Source: Methylococcales bacterium
GTDB lineage: Bacteria > Pseudomonadota > Gammaproteobacteria > JABHGC01
Length of the DNA stretch: 40,767 nt
Direction of reading: 5' to 3'
Assembly (NCBI GenBank): GCA_018672285.1
Contig: JABHGC010000033.1
Location: 1 to 40,767 of the forward strand
Shown here: positions 19,736 through 30,232 of the stretch, one piece after another
Numbering within the stretch: position 1 is the first letter of the stretch
Layout of the letters: each line of letters starts with the position of its first letter
Position numbers and translations under genes: made by a program
Notes under the pieces: generated by a model
Databases searched by the model: none
What the model was told of the DNA's origin: nothing
Seen by the model: only the letters and a program-made list of their open reading frames with translations

Positions 19736-21102
19736 TAAAATGGTGGCATCCCGCCGCCACCGCCACCTAAACCAGGTAGGCCACGCATTAAATTTTTCAT
19801 GCCCCCCTTTGAGAATTTTTTCATCATTTTTTGTGTTTGGGCAAATTGCTTCAAAAGCTTATTTACATCCTGAACTTTTGTGCCAGACCCATTGGCAATG
19901 CGCCGTTTACGAGACCCCTTGATCACAGCAGGAAACTCTTTTTCTTTCGCTGTCATGGAGTTAATTATGGCCACCAATCTCGCCATCTCTTTGTCGTTCA
20001 CTTTACTTTTAACCGCATCAGGAATATTCCCCATCCCCGGAAGCTTGTCCATCAGCGCAGACATTCCACCCATGTTACTCATTTGCAGGAGCTGTTCACG
20101 GAAGTCATCTAATGTGAATTTTTTACCTTTTTGTAATTTTTTCGCCAGTTTTTCGGCTTTCTTCTGATCAACCTTACGCTCAACATCTTCGATCAAAGAA
20201 AGCACATCACCCATACCTAAGATACGAGAGGCAACTCTATCTGGGTGGAAGGGTTCGAGTGCATCGGATTTTTCACCCACACCTAAAAACTTAATCGGCT
20301 TACCGGTGATTTGCCTAATAGAGAGCGCCGCACCGCCTCTTGCATCACCATCTGTTTTGGTTAGGATCACACCTGTCAGAGGGAGTGCTTCACCAAAGGC
20401 TTTTGCAGTGTTTGCCGCATCTTGACCTGTCATGCTATCAACAACAAATAAGGTCTCGACGGGTTTAATGGCTTTATTGATGTCTTTAATTTCAGACATC
20501 ATTTCTTCATCAACGTGTAAACGACCCGCTGTATCCACAATCAATACATCTATAAAGGCTTTTTTAGCAGCAGCTAAGGCACTTTTTGCTATTTTAACGG
20601 GCTTTTTTGACGTGTCCGAAGGGAAGAACTCCGCCCCAACCTCCCCTGCTAATACTTCTAACTGATCAATCGCTGCAGGACGGTAAACGTCACAACTCAC
20701 CACCATGACCTTTTTCTTCTCACGCTCTTTTAGAAAGCGCGCCATTTTACCAACACTGGTCGTTTTACCTGCACCCTGCAAACCGGCAACTAAAATAACG
20801 GCTGGAGGTGTTGCGTTAAGCTTGAGTGATTCATTTGCCTCACCCATAACAGCGACAAGCTCATCATTCACTATTTTGATCAGAACTTGGCCTGGCGATA
20901 AACTTTCAGTGACTTCTGCACCAATGGCACGAACCCGAACGCGTTCCACAAAATCTTTAACAACGGGCAATGCAACATCAGCCTCAAGTAATGCTAAACG
21001 CACTTCTCGCAGTGTATCTTTGACATTATCATCCGTGATTTTAGCTTGACCACGAACCTGTTTAATGACTTTCGACAGGCGGTCAGATAGATTTTCGAAC
21101 AT
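19735..21102 (-). CDS. ffh: Signal recognition particle protein Ffh
   Basis: MFENLSDRLSKVIKQVRGQAKITDDNV, GLQGAGKTTSVGKMA, VDTAGRLHVDEEMM, Met/Gly-rich C-terminus. Confidence 0.98.
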   Translation of the reverse strand: MFENLSDRLSKVIKQVRGQAKITDDNVKDTLREVRLALLEADVALPVVKDFVERVRVRAIGAEVTESLSPGQVLIKIVNDELVAVMGEANESLKLNATPPAVILVAGLQGAGKTTSVGKMARFLKEREKKKVMVVSCDVYRPAAIDQLEVLAGEVGAEFFPSDTSKKPVKIAKSALAAAKKAFIDVLIVDTAGRLHVDEEMMSEIKDINKAIKPVETLFVVDSMTGQDAANTAKAFGEALPLTGVILTKTDGDARGGAALSIRQITGKPIKFLGVGEKSDALEPFHPDRVASRILGMGDVLSLIEDVERKVDQKKAEKLAKKLQKGKKFTLDDFREQLLQMSNMGGMSALMDKLPGMGNIPDAVKSKVNDKEMARLVAIINSMTAKEKEFPAVIKGSRKRRIANGSGTKVQDVNKLLKQFAQTQKMMKKFSKGGMKNLMRGLPGLGGGGGGMPPF

Positions 21103-21238
21103 GAAAGCATCCCTATTATTCTGAGTGACGCTAATCTAGCACACTTACCGATCCATCCCAAATAGCTCTAGACAAAATCGCTATTTCAGTATACGATTAT
21201 TGCGATATGTCTATAGAAACTTCTGGAGATTCAAGTAA

Positions 21239-21433
21239 ATGAGCACAAAAGCAGAATTGATTAAACAAATGCAAGAAATGCAAGCCAAATTTGGTGATCA
21301 TGTAAAAGGCGGCATCGACATAGAAGAGTACTATGGTGACGACGGCTTCATGAAAGAGCACATTGACGCGTACAGCAAACTAGCTGACCAAGTCAACAAA
21401 ATGGCTCACGAAGAAGTTGGTTCTCACGCATAA
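21239..21433 (+). CDS. Small conserved hypothetical protein (64 aa)
   Basis: ORF preceded by TTCTGGAGATTC ribosome binding site and followed by strong terminator. Confidence 0.7.
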   Translation: MSTKAELIKQMQEMQAKFGDHVKGGIDIEEYYGDDGFMKEHIDAYSKLADQVNKMAHEEVGSHA

Positions 21434-21462
21434 AGCGTCAGCTCACAGCAATTCGTAAAAAA

Positions 21463-21487
21463 GGCAGACAATGATCTGCCTTTTTTT
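21463..21487 (+). terminator. Rho-independent terminator
   Basis: GGCAGA-CAATGA-TCTGCC-TTTTTTT. Confidence 0.9.
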
Positions 21488-21577
21488 ATGCCCCAAAGCT
21501 TTACATTTCAGGACAAAAAAAACGCGCCTTACGATATACGTAAAGCACGTTAGATGATAACTCAAACGGTTGCGGCA

Positions 21578-22105
21578 CTAATTCCAAAGCTTATCCTGAA
21601 GCTGCTCAACACTACCCTGTAAGCTGACTATTTCCGCATTCCCTTGCTGAACAACCTCATCAGGAATCAACACCACACCTGTTTGCAACTTAACTTCTGC
21701 GACTCGGCGATGGTAGTACTCAATCATTTCAATTCTATTTTGAATAGAGCGTAACTTCATTTCAAGGTATCGGGCTTTATCCTCATCGGACACCAGTACT
21801 TGATCAACCTTCTCACCTAACTCTATTAACTCTTGATGAAACTGTTGTTTTTCTTGCTGTACTTGCTCACTCCCACCTGGCAACCATACATTACCTGCTA
21901 GCGCTTCAGACATTAGGTCAAATTCTCGCTCATTCACCTCTTGGGAGGTTAGCCGGCTATCTGCAACCTCTTGCCGCCCGATTTGCTCTTGCACATCAAT
22001 CGCCGGTATCACTACAGACGCAGTTGCGTTGTCAGGATCACCTTGCTGCCCAGCAAATCCTGCAGATACAACTGAAATAATTAATAATAAATCTAATATT
22101 CTCAT
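21578..22105 (-). CDS. Hypothetical secreted coiled-coil protein
   Basis: 175 aa ORF with N-terminal hydrophobic signal-like segment and Gln/Glu-rich remainder. Confidence 0.65.
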   Translation of the reverse strand: MRILDLLLIISVVSAGFAGQQGDPDNATASVVIPAIDVQEQIGRQEVADSRLTSQEVNEREFDLMSEALAGNVWLPGGSEQVQQEKQQFHQELIELGEKVDQVLVSDEDKARYLEMKLRSIQNRIEMIEYYHRRVAEVKLQTGVVLIPDEVVQQGNAEIVSLQGSVEQLQDKLWN

Positions 22106-22247
22106 GACACCACTCCTTCGATAGAGATAGAATATTATTATTTACTTATATTATCAAGAGAAATGGGTATAGAAATTTTTTTTATCTGCTTCGTATTTTT
22201 TTATACGCTCATCCCTAAAAAACGACCGCTTGTCGGAAATCGACCGT

Positions 22248-22922
22248 TTATTTTGAAAATAAACGCAGATCAGCCATCCGGTCTTCAACAAAAGGGACCT
22301 CTACATCGGATGCTTTCATTTTTTCAACCACGACCTCACACTGACGCATTAAGTCTTGTTTCTGATCATCATCAAACAACGTTACTAACGATTTAATCGC
22401 ATCTGGTGTTTCGATCAACACAACAGCTGCTAGCTCCTCAGGTTGAATTGGCGACTCCTCACGAAGCAGGTCAGCAATGACGTGATGCTTCAACATTTTC
22501 ACATGCAACTCACGGGCGGTTGTTTCCTGCTCTAATTGCCCCACAGCAAAAGTATCTGTATCGGCCCCCGTTTTTATCACCTTCATCACAACCTCAGTGA
22601 GTTTCAACAGTGCTTTTTGCTTGTCAGTTTGGTCACCCAATAATGTTGCCGAGCTTTCATAAAGCTTGTCAATTTGCTCTTTAAGCCCTAGTACAACGTC
22701 ACTTTGTGCATGCGCGGGAAGCGCGACTGCTTTTTCTAATACGTCTTGAAAGGTTTTATCAAAAGATTCTAATTCTGCTAGGTCTTTTGCTTGCGCTTGA
22801 CCAACTAGCTCAACCGTGATGCTATTAGCATCAGCAAATAATGGGTTCTTATATTTACGCTGACAATGACGTTCCCAACACCCTGGCAGCTCATTAAACA
22901 GTTTAATTACTTCATAAGACAT
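22248..22922 (-). CDS. Hypothetical protein
   Basis: 224 aa ORF occupying an otherwise empty interval; no family recognised. Confidence 0.65.
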   Translation of the reverse strand: MSYEVIKLFNELPGCWERHCQRKYKNPLFADANSITVELVGQAQAKDLAELESFDKTFQDVLEKAVALPAHAQSDVVLGLKEQIDKLYESSATLLGDQTDKQKALLKLTEVVMKVIKTGADTDTFAVGQLEQETTARELHVKMLKHHVIADLLREESPIQPEELAAVVLIETPDAIKSLVTLFDDDQKQDLMRQCEVVVEKMKASDVEVPFVEDRMADLRLFSK

Positions 22923-22951
22923 GTATTACTTACCTCAACGACAGCGTTTTT

Positions 22952-23692
22952 ATGCAATTAATTGGCGTTAGCACGGAACAACCTGAGCTACAACTTCAAA
23001 CTCAAGCTCTCTCACTTCAACTGACCATTCCGATGGCTCAAGAGAGCGAACAATACCAGTATTTACTCCGAGTTACATCCACAGGACTGGCATTGCATTC
23101 AACACAAACCTCAATGAGCCCACTGCTCATCGATTTTTTAGATCCAAATTTCTTACGCAGATTATTCCCGCCTGCTTTAAACGCTGAAACGTTGATTAAA
23201 ATGACCGGAAAAAAAGCGAATACGGTCATCGACACCACCCTTGGCCTTGGCCGGGATAGCTTTTTACTCGCCGCCAAGGGGTTTCAAGTCACCGCTTTTG
23301 AACGGTCCCCCATTTTGTTTGCACTGGTTAATAGCGGATTGCAACATGCACTCACTCAAACCGTCACATGCGATATTGCCAAGCGCATTCAACTCATTCA
23401 AGGCAGTGCAATTGAGCTACTCAATCAGCACCATGCCGATATTATCTATTTAGACCCCATGCACCCCCCTCGTAAAAAGAAGTCCGCTTTAGTCAAAAAA
23501 GAAATGAGAATTATCAGAGACTTAGTTGGGGATGATACGGATTCTAAACAACTATTATCACTCGCAAGACAGCAAGCAAAAAAGAGGGTGATTGTGAAGT
23601 TACCAATGTACGCAGACTATTTATCGGATGACAAACCGAGCTTTTCCAATGAAGGCAAAACCACTCGATTTGACATTTACTGCATCACTTAA
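22952..23692 (+). CDS. rsmJ: 16S rRNA (guanine1516-N2)-methyltransferase RsmJ
   Basis: VIDTTLGLGRDSFLLAAKG, IIYLDPMHPPRKKKSALVKKEM. Confidence 0.93.
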   Translation: MQLIGVSTEQPELQLQTQALSLQLTIPMAQESEQYQYLLRVTSTGLALHSTQTSMSPLLIDFLDPNFLRRLFPPALNAETLIKMTGKKANTVIDTTLGLGRDSFLLAAKGFQVTAFERSPILFALVNSGLQHALTQTVTCDIAKRIQLIQGSAIELLNQHHADIIYLDPMHPPRKKKSALVKKEMRIIRDLVGDDTDSKQLLSLARQQAKKRVIVKLPMYADYLSDDKPSFSNEGKTTRFDIYCIT

Positions 23693-23703
23693 CCTGCCAA
23701 TGA

Positions 23704-24183
23704 TTAACCACAGCATTTTTTATATTTTTTGCCACTGCCACAAGGGCATGGCTCATTTCGACCAACCTTTTTACCCTCTCGGCGAACAGACTGCTGCGCC
23801 ACCATCTGCCCTTCCACATAAAACCATTGACCATCTTCTTGTACAAATTGGCCAATTTCATGGTGTGCTAGTGGCTTATCATTTGTAGAAAAACGTGCAA
23901 TGTACTCGACAACACCAACAGTATCTGACTGTAAGCCAGCCTCAGTCGCAATAACCTCAAGACCAAGCCATTCAGACATCTCCGCCCATTTGGCACTACC
24001 CTCACGATCAAAATCATGACGTTCATTTGGGTGCAACGTTTGCTCGAGGTAGTCCACATCATTCACCACAAAAGCGGAATAACGTGAACGCATTAACGCC
24101 TCTGCAGTGGGCGGTTTTTGTTGCTTACTATGATACAGCCCGCAACATTGATCATACTCAAGCTCAGATCCACAATGACACAT
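23704..24183 (-). CDS. YchJ-family (SEC-C motif) protein
   Basis: [19 protein letters not shown]-terminus and C-terminal [19 protein letters not shown]. Confidence 0.92.
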   Translation of the reverse strand: MCHCGSELEYDQCCGLYHSKQQKPPTAEALMRSRYSAFVVNDVDYLEQTLHPNERHDFDREGSAKWAEMSEWLGLEVIATEAGLQSDTVGVVEYIARFSTNDKPLAHHEIGQFVQEDGQWFYVEGQMVAQQSVRREGKKVGRNEPCPCGSGKKYKKCCG

Positions 24184-24698
24184 TAATTTGATTCCTTTTG
24201 TTCATGTAATTCAGAAAGATATCGAAAAATTTGGCGTTTATATTTTACTTGGTCTGTTTTTTTAGCATTACGAACCATTTGCCGCAAGGCTTGCCGGTCA
24301 GCTGCTGGATACTCGTCTAACACGTCCTGTATTGCAGAGTCACCTTCTTGAACCAGCTTATCTCTTAATTGTTCTAAACCATGAAAAAACGCAACCTCGG
24401 CTTTATGGGTCTCTGACAATATCTCGAGCGCCTTCTTTATAGGTTCTATTTCAACATCCCGCAATACTTTACCCAAGTATTGCATTTGCCTTTTGGTTGC
24501 CAAGTGAGATCGCATTCGCTTAGCTTCAACCACCTGCACGACCACTTTTTCAGGCAGTGGAATGGTCTCTAATTGAGATGGCGTTAAGGCTGTAAGCTGC
24601 TGACCAAGCACACGCAGTGCTTCCATCTCCCTTTTGACTTGAGACTTACTAACTCTATCATCATCATAATCGTCGTCGTAATCGTTATCGTCCTGCAC
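24183..24698 (-). CDS. darP: Ribosome biogenesis factor YjgA/DarP
   Basis: [42 protein letters not shown]-like segment. Confidence 0.9.
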   Translation of the reverse strand: MQDDNDYDDDYDDDRVSKSQVKREMEALRVLGQQLTALTPSQLETIPLPEKVVVQVVEAKRMRSHLATKRQMQYLGKVLRDVEIEPIKKALEILSETHKAEVAFFHGLEQLRDKLVQEGDSAIQDVLDEYPAADRQALRQMVRNAKKTDQVKYKRQIFRYLSELHEQKESN

Positions 24699-25749
24699 TC
24701 TTTTTCCTTTGCTCGCTTAACGCCCAGTGAACATGCTCCCTAACTATTTCACTAGAATGATCAAGCCGTGATTCTAACACTGCAACCACTGAACTGTCAG
24801 CGGGCATATTACCTAACGCCACAGCAATATTTCGTAGCCAACGCTCATGCCCAATGCGCCGAATGGGTGAACCTTCTGTGTTAGCCAAAAAAGTCGCCTC
24901 ATCCCACGCAAAAAGCACCTCCAGCGAAACATCATTTAATTGATGCCTAACACTAAAATCCTTTTCCATACTTAAATCAGCAAAACGGTTCCACGGGCAA
25001 AATAACTGACAATCATCACACCCATATATTCGGTTCCCAATTAGAGGACGAAACTCCAGCGGGATGGCCCCTTTAAGCTCAATGGTCAAATAAGAGATAC
25101 AGCGCCGAGCATCCACTAGATAAGGCGCAACAATTGCCGCAGTAGGACAGACCTCAATACACGTTTGGCAACGACCACAATGACTTTGTATCGAGGGCTT
25201 ATCTGCTGGCAGCGCGATATCGGTATAGATTTCTCCCAGAAAAAACCATGAGCCCGCCTGCTTTTGGATTAAATTGGTATGTTTGCCAATCCACCCTAGA
25301 CCCGCTTGCTCGGCAATCGGTTTTTCCAACACCGGCGCACTGTCGACAAACACACGGTACCCGAGTGCACCAATATTAGATTCTATTTTTTGTGCTAATT
25401 TTTTTAACCGCTGGCGCATCACCTTGTGATAGTCCCGCCCTAGAGCATATCGCGAAATATACGCTTTACTCGGCTGCTCAAGGTTTTGCGTCATCAACTC
25501 ATGAGGCTCGACAAGGTAATCCATTCTTACGCTAATAACCGATAACGTACCAGGTTCTAATAACGCTGGCCGTGAACGCTTTAACCCATGCGCGGCCATG
25601 TACTGCATTTCACCGTGATACTCTTTTTCAAGCCATTGCTGTAAACGTGCCTCAGCTTGATCCAGCACAACACCACTGATGCCAACAGACTGAAAGCCTA
25701 ATGCCTCACCCCATTGTTTAATCGACCGCCCTAAAGACTCATTATTAAT
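24685..25749 (-). CDS. queG: Epoxyqueuosine reductase QueG
   Basis: YHGEMQYMAAHG, HCGRCQTCIEVCPTAAI, GCDDCQLFCPWN; homologous coding frame (SLGRSIKQWGEALGFQSVGISG) extends upstream of the ORF-track start at 25668 with no ATG/GTG/TTG; possible ATT start near 25749. Confidence 0.88.
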   Translation of the reverse strand: MNNESLGRSIKQWGEALGFQSVGISGVVLDQAEARLQQWLEKEYHGEMQYMAAHGLKRSRPALLEPGTLSVISVRMDYLVEPHELMTQNLEQPSKAYISRYALGRDYHKVMRQRLKKLAQKIESNIGALGYRVFVDSAPVLEKPIAEQAGLGWIGKHTNLIQKQAGSWFFLGEIYTDIALPADKPSIQSHCGRCQTCIEVCPTAAIVAPYLVDARRCISYLTIELKGAIPLEFRPLIGNRIYGCDDCQLFCPWNRFADLSMEKDFSVRHQLNDVSLEVLFAWDEATFLANTEGSPIRRIGHERWLRNIAVALGNMPADSSVVAVLESRLDHSSEIVREHVHWALSEQRKKSAGR

Positions 25750-25893
25750 AATATTCCGCCTTCGTTATTTTAGCGTATTAGAACGTAACATATTGCACAA
25801 CAAGGGTTTAATTGTAAAACTTCAAATACCAACTAATATTACATTAAGACATACCCATCAGACTCATAATAATAAGCATAAATCGGTCGTTGT

Positions 25894-26862
25894 ATGAATT
25901 TTTTTGGATTACTCAATAAGCAATCGAGCACAGATCTCGTTGGATTATACCTAAAACCCAACGGTATTGGTTATGCTCAAGTACGAAAAAATTCCGACCA
26001 AAAACTCGATATTCTCGCTTGCGAGTTTCTTGATTTTGAGCAACCGGATCAACAGCAAGAAGCGCTAGAGCAAATCGTCAACTCCTGTAACGCCAAGGGT
26101 GCAAACTGCATTGCCGCCCTCTCACCTCAATACGTCAACATTATCCACTTAGAAACCCCTAAGGTTGAGAACGATGAGCTTGTCAGTGCGATACGCTGGC
26201 AGCTACGAGACAAAATTGACTTTGACCCACAACTTGCCGCGATTGACTATATAAATATGCCGGGCGCAAGACAAGAAGTCAGTACCTATATCAATGCCAT
26301 TGCCGTTAACCAACAAATTATAAAAGAGAAGATCGCTCTCATTAAACCCTCAGGTTTAAACCTAAGCAAAATTGATATTACAGAACTAGCCATCAAAAAT
26401 TTCGCTCTAAGCATCAACCAAGACTCTGGCTCAGGACTGGCCATTATCCATCTATTTCTTGGCCAAGGTGTTTTGCAAATCATTCATAACAATCAACTTT
26501 ATATGACACGAAGACTCGGCGTGGGTCGAGACTCATTTAAAATTGACCCAATGAATGAAATGGACCCTGAGCGCCAAAAAAAGCGCGTCATGGATAAATT
26601 GGTTCTCGAAATTCAACGCTCGCTGGATTACTACGAAAGTCATTTTAAAAACCCTCCCATTCAATCGGTAGCGCTGCCTCCTTTGGAAGGAAAAATCCCA
26701 GAATTTGCTTCGTACATTAGTACTCAGTTGGCTCTCCATGCCTGGACGATAGACCTTAATAGCCAGTTTACCTGCCATACTGACATTGACGAACCAACCC
26801 AAATTGAATGCATCCCCGCCATTGGCACAGCACTCTCCGCTTTTGAGGGGGATGCCACATGA
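25894..26862 (+). CDS. mshI: MSHA biogenesis protein MshI (PilM-like)
   Basis: 322 aa PilM-like actin fold pattern; first gene of msh-ordered cluster. Confidence 0.85.
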   Translation: MNFFGLLNKQSSTDLVGLYLKPNGIGYAQVRKNSDQKLDILACEFLDFEQPDQQQEALEQIVNSCNAKGANCIAALSPQYVNIIHLETPKVENDELVSAIRWQLRDKIDFDPQLAAIDYINMPGARQEVSTYINAIAVNQQIIKEKIALIKPSGLNLSKIDITELAIKNFALSINQDSGSGLAIIHLFLGQGVLQIIHNNQLYMTRRLGVGRDSFKIDPMNEMDPERQKKRVMDKLVLEIQRSLDYYESHFKNPPIQSVALPPLEGKIPEFASYISTQLALHAWTIDLNSQFTCHTDIDEPTQIECIPAIGTALSAFEGDAT

Positions 26863-27545
26863 AACAAAGCGTTAATTTACTACCGGCTTCATACACGGCT
26901 GGCACCCCAATCATTAATATCTATGTCATTGTCGCTGTGTTCGTTATTGAAAGCCTCGCACTCGCCGCTTATGGCTACCAGCAGTCTAGTATTTCAAACA
27001 ACTTACAGATAAGTGATATCGATATACAGACAGAATATGATGATAAAAGTATTGCCCTAGAAGAGCTAAAAGAAAACTACGTTCCAAAGGCAAAAGACCC
27101 TAAATTGAATGTTCGCATTAGCCAATTGCGCCAAGAAAAATCAGGTAAATCGAGTATTTTGAAAATACTCGAAACTCAGTCATTTGGTACCGTAAAGCCA
27201 CCATCACAATTTTTAAAAGCCATCGCAGAACATCAAGTACAAGGGCTTTGGTTTACCGACATACATATATTGCAGAGCCAGAACCAGCTCCAACTACGGG
27301 GAGAAACACTCGCAGCAGAATATATAACCGATTACCTGTCTGGCCTTGCTAACGCGGATGCATTCACTGGTATGTCTTTTTCTAGCTTAGAGTTAAAACA
27401 AAATAAAAAAATACCATCACAACTCCTGTTCACGCTAAGTACCCAACCTGTTGTGAAAAAAGAAGTGGCAGCTGCAGCCCCCCCAGCGCCTGAAAATGCA
27501 CAACTATTACAAGCACTCGTCAATAGCAAGGCAGGTGCACAATGA
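26859..27545 (+). CDS. PilN-like MSHA biogenesis protein
   Basis: MKQSVNLLPASY N-terminus followed by TM helix; cluster position. Confidence 0.8.
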   Translation: MKQSVNLLPASYTAGTPIINIYVIVAVFVIESLALAAYGYQQSSISNNLQISDIDIQTEYDDKSIALEELKENYVPKAKDPKLNVRISQLRQEKSGKSSILKILETQSFGTVKPPSQFLKAIAEHQVQGLWFTDIHILQSQNQLQLRGETLAAEYITDYLSGLANADAFTGMSFSSLELKQNKKIPSQLLFTLSTQPVVKKEVAAAAPPAPENAQLLQALVNSKAGAQ

Positions 27546-28237
27546 ATCAATTGCTCGAACAAGCCAGCCACATCGCAGACTTATTTAATGTGCGTATCTT
27601 ACGAGAACGCGCATTAGCTTTAATAGCTGCTTTACTGGCGCCCATTATCGTTGCTGACTACTTTTTTTTCAGCCAAATACGCGCAGACATCGAAAGCTTC
27701 AATGCAAGTATCAGCAGCGTACAGACAGACATTGATGCACTTGATGCTGAACAACTCATTTTTGAAGAGAAATCCAAAAAAGACCCAGACCAACAATCAA
27801 AAGATATCATCGCCAAACTCAGGTCTGAAATCGAACTGATCAACACACAATTAAAGAGTGCAGAACTGAATTTAATCCAACCCAAAGAAATGACCCAAGT
27901 ACTCAGGCATATTCTGCTAAAAAATAATGCCTTAATGCTGACTCAAATGCATAACCTCCCACCCGATGAACTGAACATTGCACTAGAGGGAGCCACCTGC
28001 AAGCCCCCAGCTGAATGCCCTAGCAACGACAATATCCCCTCTATTTACGAGCATCGCCTGGTACTCAATTTTACAGGGAGCTACAGCGACACATTAAAAT
28101 TCGTGACTGATGTTGAAGCGTTAGAATGGCAAATTTTTTGGGATGATGTTCGCATCACCATGAAAAAATACCCCAATTCCAGCATCAGCATCACTCTAAA
28201 AACGCTCAGTTTGCAGCAAAAATGGATTGGGGTTTAG
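27542..28237 (+). CDS. mshJ: MSHA biogenesis protein MshJ (PilO-like)
   Basis: Single TM plus coiled coil; cluster position between PilN-like and MshK. Confidence 0.8.
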   Translation: MNQLLEQASHIADLFNVRILRERALALIAALLAPIIVADYFFFSQIRADIESFNASISSVQTDIDALDAEQLIFEEKSKKDPDQQSKDIIAKLRSEIELINTQLKSAELNLIQPKEMTQVLRHILLKNNALMLTQMHNLPPDELNIALEGATCKPPAECPSNDNIPSIYEHRLVLNFTGSYSDTLKFVTDVEALEWQIFWDDVRITMKKYPNSSISITLKTLSLQQKWIGV

Positions 28238-28607
28238 CATGAAAAACACATTATCCATGACCTTATTACTCTGCATGGCTCCTATGTACAGCTATGCCAT
28301 TAACGATCCAATGATGCCTCAATCAGGGTTGGTAAAAACCAAAAAAAGCAATGAGACGCCCCTTCAAAGTCAAACAGCCACTAAATCGACGATTCAACCT
28401 ATCGTCAGCTCAACGATTATCCATGAGCGTTATAAAGCGGCCATTATCAACGGGAAATTAATCACAGTAGGCGCCAAGGTAGGACAGTATAAAGTCAACA
28501 ATATTCGTGATGGCCAAGTTGTGCTCACACATAAAAAAACAAAATTAACCCTAAACGTGAGTCAAGACATTAAAAAACTCAGTGCCCCCTTGGAGGTGAC
28601 ACCATGA
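28227..28607 (+). CDS. mshK: MSHA biogenesis protein MshK (PilP-like)
   Basis: Small secreted protein, AIINGKLITVGAKVGQYKVNNIRDGQVVL. Confidence 0.8.
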   Translation: MGFSMKNTLSMTLLLCMAPMYSYAINDPMMPQSGLVKTKKSNETPLQSQTATKSTIQPIVSSTIIHERYKAAIINGKLITVGAKVGQYKVNNIRDGQVVLTHKKTKLTLNVSQDIKKLSAPLEVTP

Positions 28608-30223
28608 AACGCCTATTAACCGTTGCGATTTGTGGACTATTGGTTTCTTGCGCGCCTAAAAATGAACCAATGGCAACCCAAATTAAAAAACAAATAAACC
28701 AAGCGATAGAACAAAACGAGCAATTTGCTAAAGCGTACGAAGCACCACCGATGGCAGTTCAAAATGCTTTATTACCCGAAACACAGCAAGTAAGACCCCC
28801 TGCACCACAAGACAAACGATTCGACATTAATGTCAACAATGTGCCGGCACAAACCTTTTTTATCAGCTTAGTCGCGAACACACCACACAACATGGTTGTA
28901 CACCCTGCAGTCTCAGGGAACATCACTTTAAGTTTAAAAAATGTCACCATCAATGAAGTGATGCAAGCATTACAATCAGTATATGGCTATGAATACCAAG
29001 TTGCTAACGGGCATTACCAAGTGTTACCCAGCAACATGCAATCACGCATTTATAATATTGACTACCTTAATATCGCCCGAACAGGCAGCTCTCAAACCCA
29101 AGTGAGTTCATCGCAAACAAGAACAGGCAATGCTGCAGGTCAAACAGCATCAGGTGGCAACCAAGTTTCCACTAAAACTGACGCCAATTTTTGGACAGAG
29201 CTATCTGCAGCACTCGGCGGCATTATCAGCACCACTGATGGGCGCAGTTTAATCATTACCCCTCATACGGGTACCATCATTGTGCGCGCTATGCCAAATG
29301 AGCTTAGAGATGTAGAGGCCATCTTAAGAAGCATGCAAAACAGTCTTAACCGCCAAGTTATCCTTGAGGCAAAAATTCTAGAGGTGATCTTAAATGATGG
29401 ATTTCAATCCGGTATTAATTGGACGGGTCTGTCACAATTAGAATCAGATGGCACCGCACAGTTTCAGAATATCCCAGGGCAAACACGCGTCAATTCTTTT
29501 GATGCGAATTTAGGTGGCATATTTAGAACCACCCTCACTTTAAGTGATTTTACGGCTGTTGTTGATTTACTCAAAGAGCAAGGCAGTGTGCAAACACTCT
29601 CTAGCCCAAGAATTTCCACCATCAACAATCAGAAAGCCATTATTAAAGTGGGTGCTGATGAATTTTTTGTGACCGATATTACCGTCACCGCTGTAGTCGA
29701 TGATAATGGTAACCCTCTACAGCCTGAAACTGATGTTGAGCTGACCCAATTCTTCTCAGGTATTGCGTTAGACATTACCCCTCAAATTAGCCAAGAAGGC
29801 ATTGTTACCCTGCATATCCACCCGACAATTACCGATGTAAAAGAACAAAATAAGATCATTGCACTTGGCAATGGCAACGACTTAAACCTCCCTTTAGCGT
29901 TAAATAATGTGCGCGAAACAGATACCGTAATACAGGCAAAGTCGGGGCAAGTCATTTTACTCGGTGGTTTAATGCAAAAAATCGTCACAGAAGATGAGGC
30001 TTCAACCCCGCTATTAGGTGATATTCCATACCTTGGTCAAGCATTCAAACAAGTAAAGCAAAAATCCATTAAGAGCGAGCTCGTCATTCTCATTAGACCT
30101 CAAGTAATGAGCCATACACGAGATTGGTCGAAACCACTACAAACGTCAATGAACGGCTTTAACACCCTAAATCGACAATTACGTTTTGGTGGTGATCCAC
30201 AATTATTACACCGTGAACAATAG
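28604..30223 (+). CDS. mshL: MSHA-type secretin MshL
   Basis: Lipoprotein signal; secretin motifs VQTLSSPRISTINNQKAIIKVG and SGQVILLGGLMQ. Confidence 0.92.
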   Translation: MKRLLTVAICGLLVSCAPKNEPMATQIKKQINQAIEQNEQFAKAYEAPPMAVQNALLPETQQVRPPAPQDKRFDINVNNVPAQTFFISLVANTPHNMVVHPAVSGNITLSLKNVTINEVMQALQSVYGYEYQVANGHYQVLPSNMQSRIYNIDYLNIARTGSSQTQVSSSQTRTGNAAGQTASGGNQVSTKTDANFWTELSAALGGIISTTDGRSLIITPHTGTIIVRAMPNELRDVEAILRSMQNSLNRQVILEAKILEVILNDGFQSGINWTGLSQLESDGTAQFQNIPGQTRVNSFDANLGGIFRTTLTLSDFTAVVDLLKEQGSVQTLSSPRISTINNQKAIIKVGADEFFVTDITVTAVVDDNGNPLQPETDVELTQFFSGIALDITPQISQEGIVTLHIHPTITDVKEQNKIIALGNGNDLNLPLALNNVRETDTVIQAKSGQVILLGGLMQKIVTEDEASTPLLGDIPYLGQAFKQVKQKSIKSELVILIRPQVMSHTRDWSKPLQTSMNGFNTLNRQLRFGGDPQLLHREQ

Positions 30224-30232
30224 AAAGGCATC

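Noticed and set aside
22200-22265. Attenuator-like alternating CGGTCG/CGAC stems downstream of the 22248 gene
   Set aside because: Stems of only 4 bp; more likely a simple terminator, too weak to claim regulation.
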